In this document: positions 60,098 to 64,000 of the stretch, in pieces
Position numbering within the stretch: position 1 is the first letter of the stretch
Layout of the letters: every line of letters starts with the position of its first letter
Assembly (NCBI GenBank): GCA_964019165.1
Contig: OZ025269.1
Location: 12,343,808 to 12,407,807, forward strand
Direction of reading: 5' to 3'
DNA length: 64,000 bases
DNA from: Mastigias papua
Taxonomy: Eukaryota; Cnidaria; Scyphozoa; Rhizostomeae; Mastigiidae
Translations under genes and position numbers: made by a program
The notes under the pieces: model-generated
What the model was told of the DNA's origin: nothing
The model's database searches: none
What the model saw: the letters and a program-made list of their open reading frames with translations, nothing else

Positions 60098-61720
60098 ATG
60101 AGAAGTATGTCTCTGCTATCAAGCATTTTGTACATTCTTGCATGTCTCATGCTCTGTGTATCGAGAGGTCTTGCGATAACAGTTAAGTCAAATGGTGGAA
60201 TCGACAATTCAACTTGTTGTCAGAGCTCAGTTGTACCATGCAAATCCATAGCAATTGCTTTTTCCTGCATTTCAAATAAGACTATTGGATCGCCGTCCGT
60301 TATTTTGCTTAATGGAGTAGTAAGTTTGAATGGAAAGACAGAGCTCATTATACCAAAAGACTACAACGTCACAATCAAAAGTCAAACTGCAGTCCCAGCT
60401 GCTGTGAATTGTGAATCCAGTAGCTCAATGCTGCTTCTACGATCAAATGGAGGAGGAGCTTCTGTAGTTTTTAGAAATATCCTGGTACGTAATTGTGGTC
60501 CTAAGGTACCATCAGCTGTTTTAATAGAAGGTCCATTGAATGCAGAATTTAAAAATTGCACATTTATCAACAACATATGTTCAGGGCTGAACAGTAGAGA
60601 CGCTAACCTAACAGTCATAAACTCCAAATTTTATAACAACACTGCTAATCGAAGTGCAAATTCTGAAACTGACTTTAAATTTGGAAAGAATTCACTGGGA
60701 GGAGGTCTAGGGATCATGTTTCATAAAGGGATTGGGCTTAAAGTTCACATAATTTCCTCGACTTTTATTAGAAGCGTACGGTTCGCAAATTTTGATCCTA
60801 ATGATCAAAAGCAAGGAACAGGCAAAACAAAAATGCTTTCAAATTATCATGGAAGCGGTAGTGGACTCTTTGTTGTCAGTACATTAGCGTCTCATGATAA
60901 CTCTGTCATTATAAAAACTTGCAGCTTTGAAGAGAACACAGGAACATATGGTGGCGGCCTTATAGCTACATTCGATCAAAATTCAACACGCAATAGCATA
61001 TTCATTGAGAACTGCACTATGGCTAAAAATTCCGTATCACTTACTGGTGGGGGACTCTTAATTTCATCGTGGGACAGAGCTCATAATAATATGGTAACCT
61101 TGAGGGACTGCAGCATATTTTCAAACACTGCGATGGGTGGGGGTGCCATGAAAATAATTTACAATAGCATTGATCCTTCCAGTATGAATAGAGGAGGATC
61201 TCTAGACTTTCAAATGCACAATTGCAATGTGTTTGATAATGAGGCAATGTCAGGGTCAGCTTTACGTTTGTTATCAAATATACCCTCTGGACGTGTACCG
61301 CAATTGTTGCCAAAGCTATTTAACTGTACATTAAGCAGACACGGCCCTGCCAGAGGCTCAAAAGAGTATCCAGGAGCAATACTTAGCACCAAAGTGGGTA
61401 TTGAATTTCATGGAACAAATTATCTCACCAATAATACTCAAGGGAGTGCTATTCATATTTCATCAGGAACTCTACACATTAAAGGAATTCTATCATTTGA
61501 CCGTAATATTGGCCTACTTGGTGGTGCAGCATACCTAGCTGATGCTTCCAGAATAATGTTATACCCGGAAAGTTACTTGAGGATTTCAAACAATCATGCA
61601 AAGTTCAAAGGTGGTGGTTTATTTGTTGAGGCGACAGCTTTGCAAGAGGTGACCTATCCATACAATCCTGGATGCTTTCTTCAATATTCTGAGGCAAGAG
61701 TACTTCCATCTCTTTGGAAG
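60098..61720 (+). CDS. Copy C: first exon of a third paralogue, 3'-partial
   Basis: The exon is 1623 bp (541 codons, one fewer than A and B) and ends LPSLWK at a GT donor (61721). The chosen ATG at 60098 (MRSMSLLSS) corresponds to the MRNRM and MRHRM starts of A and B; an in-frame ATG at 60059 would add 13 residues with no counterpart. It carries the same signal peptide, Cys cluster CCQSSVVPCKS and F-x-x-N/GG repeats (FEENTGTYGGGL, SNNHAKFKGGGLF). It is more diverged than A is from B, with most change around residues 205-275. The remaining exons are not found before 64000. Confidence 0.88.
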
Positions 61721-62653
61721 GTAAATTTAAGTTTACTTTAGTGAGAAAGGTGTAGCTTTGAAATGCAAATGTATCTTACTTTAGAGTATGTAGTCGCTAA
61801 TTGGCATAAAATAAGGCAAAGTTACAAGACCGCTGTTTAGGAGAAAATTGGAGTTTATAAACGAATCCCGAACGGGAATTTTAAAGGACCACGCATATTT
61901 CCTACATGAAATGCTTGTTTTGGTATAATATACTTTTATGCATCTTGTGATTTTTGCAGGAAATTTCATAATTGCCATACTCCCTAATTAATACACCACA
62001 CATTCTCATTTTCAAGACAAACATCGGAATTTTCAAGACCACTATGAGTGGTCAATACGATTGATTTTTAGGTCCTGATATAGTGTCTACATATTGATCG
62101 AGCTGTAAGGAACAGATGATAAAATATAAGTGATGCCCAGTTGTCATTCTTGACAACGTTCATTGGCTGTACAGCACTACATACTACAAGTAAAGCCCAA
62201 GTGCACCACGTCACGGGACATTTTATAACCGTCATGAACTCACACTAATGGTACTCATCCTTCTCTCAGATGGGATTTTCTGATAATTCATAGAATTTGG
62301 ACATCTGAACAATGAGAAAGCTGAATTTTTTTCTTCTTGAGAAAATATTCTATCTTGCATCACCTCCATTTCAGTTACATGCCAGGTCCTTATGTGACCC
62401 TTAATGAGGATCCTACTTTTTGTTGTTTAATATTTTCCTAAAAACAGTACCTGTTATACCGGCCCACATTTATTACTTGATGCATGCCATTATGCTATAC
62501 TAATAGTGGTTCTATGAAGGTAAATCTTCTTCAATCATTTGGTATCTTTTTAGTCATAGATAAGTTTGCACTTTAGGATTGCCGTATTGAGGCAGATGGA
62601 AACAGCTGAGCTGTGATGCATCATAGGTTCTCCAATCTCTCCTGCATATCGCA
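61721..62653 (+). other. Start of intron 1 of copy C
   Basis: No match to exon 2 of copies A/B (ACCAAAGT[GT]GAATTTACAA) is seen. No other gene is supported. Confidence 0.6.
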
Positions 62654-63203
62654 TACAGTATTTTTTCGATTATAAGCCTTGGTTTACATTTTTATTTGGA
62701 AAGTTTTGGTGCGGCTTATAATCAAGGGTGGTTTACATTTTTATCTAAGGTGTCAAACCATCATATCACTTCGCTTATACCGTGAAAGATTGTTTGATGT
62801 TTGTGGCATACCAGTAGGTGATTCAACAAACCTCTCCTGCGACCAGCTAGTAGTGCAGATGGCGAAGAAGTACTCCTTGAAGGAGAGGAAGAAATACTCG
62901 TGAATGACGTTGAAGACATGGATGATGCCATGCTTGACAATAATTTTGTTGGTTAAGCTATTTAGTTGAAGCATGAAGTCTTTGAAGGCTCTAAACCTCT
63001 AAAAGGTGTTTGACTTGAAGTACTGTATACTACGATCTTTGCTTCGTTTCGTTTACAAAAATATCGCTGCATTCAGTTACGAGTTTTGTGAGTACGGCTT
63101 ATAATCGATGCCGGTTTATACTTTATCGGAGCCTCGTTAAATCCTGCTTATACTCAAGTGCGGCTTATAAACATAGGCGGTTTATAATCGAAGAAGTACG
63201 GTA
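62654..63203. mobile_element. Tc1/pogo-like inverted-repeat element, non-autonomous
   Basis: The ends CAGTATTTTTTCGATTATAA and, inverted, CCGTACTTCTTCGATTATAA lie next to TA dinucleotides at 62654 and 63202, as in TA-targeting elements. Additional CGGCTTATAATC-type subterminal repeats occur inside. An acidic stretch near 62859-62956 (DGEEVLLEGEEEILVNDVED, then DMDDAMLDN, stop) could be the remnant of a transposase C-terminus. It lies in intron 1 of copy C. Confidence 0.6.
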
Positions 63204-64000
63204 ATTCCAATTCCAGAGCTATAAACAAAAGGTCTATGGCTCATTGTTTTTTAGCCCCATCCCTTCCTAATGCTCAAAGATCTTTAGCTATTCCTGTAAT
63301 TTTGTTCCTATAATGGCAAAACCAAGAAATTTTCCCAATTTATTTTTCATTAAGAGCAGTTACCAAGAAGAATTACTCTCGTCAAATGTAGACAATAGTA
63401 TATACAAGAAAGTCCTGTACAAGCATGAGGGATATGACTTTGCTCAAATTCTTGGCAATAACTGATTACTTAATAGAACTGAATGCATTATACATGATAT
63501 AAGCTAGTTACTTGTAGATACCACAGGCAGTAAAACACATAGCTCTTTTGCCAGCATTAGTGCAAATATAACTCTAGAAGCCTTTTCGTATGAGATAGAC
63601 CAGATCACTGGACCGGGATAGCTAGCTTGAGTGTGTTACTTTAAAGCTTGCGCTCATACGGCACTGTCGCTAAAGTTATATATTTTCACCTCACTATTAT
63701 AGACTAAATTCCTGTTTAAAATTATACTCAATTTGGCACAGTTCCTACTGTCCTTTTCATGTTCTGAACTCTCATTTACGAAAAAGGAATTTACGAATTA
63801 CGTGATCTCAGTGGTGAATGAGTATCCTCTTTTTCTCTGAAAGAAGTTGACTCTAACGTGTCTCTACTTCTATCCTACGTGTACTCTGTCCAACGGAGAA
63901 AACCAGAATTTAAGCAGGTTGTGATGATTAAACTCTACTCTTGCAATGCAGATAAATCCCCACACATACGAAGCTACATTTTTAAGGGTCAGACTGTAAT
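63204..64000 (+). other. Continuing intron 1 of copy C, no supported feature
   Basis: No exon or repeat was recognised before the right edge. Confidence 0.5.

Overview
This is a window of an AT-rich, intron-rich animal nuclear genome. It carries canonical GT-AG introns, one recognisable conserved animal gene (a syntaxin-5 homologue), and a dense, degenerate mix of retroelements: CR1/L2-like and RTE-like LINEs, an R2-like fragment, Penelope-like, BEL/Pao and Ty3/gypsy. It also carries many inverted-repeat DNA elements and four long (AT)n tracts. Best guess is an early-branching animal, probably a sponge; this is inference from the style of the membrane-protein family and the repeats, not proof.

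Layout. 1-7731: an R2-like retroelement fragment (minus strand), then eight exons of a syntaxin-5 gene (plus strand, its 5' end outside the window). Its last intron hosts a LINE tail and a Penelope-like fragment. 7732-11224: intergenic, with remnants of two LINEs. 11225-27470: copy A of a seven-exon gene for a 1232-residue multi-pass membrane protein with a large beta-helix-like ectodomain. 27470-37950: a retroelement graveyard (BEL/Pao, LINE, two opposed Ty3/gypsy pieces, a tRNA-derived SINE with an (AT)n tail, a 0.75 kb inverted-repeat element). 37950-51950: copy B of the same gene, with exon lengths identical to A. 51950-60097: intergenic, with several short inverted-repeat elements, a LINE remnant, an (AT)n tract and a 627 bp head-to-head Penelope-like dimer. 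60098-61720: first exon of copy C, which continues beyond the right edge.

The most interesting content is the A/B/C array. Each copy encodes a signal peptide, an N-glycosylation-rich ectodomain with repeated F-x-x-N and G-G-[AG] units resembling chlamydial Pmp repeats, a Cys-rich juxtamembrane segment, and about eight transmembrane segments with a CxxC-rich loop. Ectodomain first exons differ between copies, while part of the membrane module is identical between A and B over 484 bp including intron sequence. This suggests gene conversion of the membrane half alongside diversification of the extracellular half. A receptor-like or surface-recognition role is a hypothesis only.

A second notable signal is the Penelope-like family. 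Copies sit as inverted, 5'-truncated head-to-head dimers flanked by 12 and 20 bp target duplications. The 3' region of each unit can be folded as a type I hammerhead ribozyme. The paralogous introns of A and B act as natural empty and occupied sites, which allows several insertions, including a nearly intact RTE-like LINE, to be bounded precisely.
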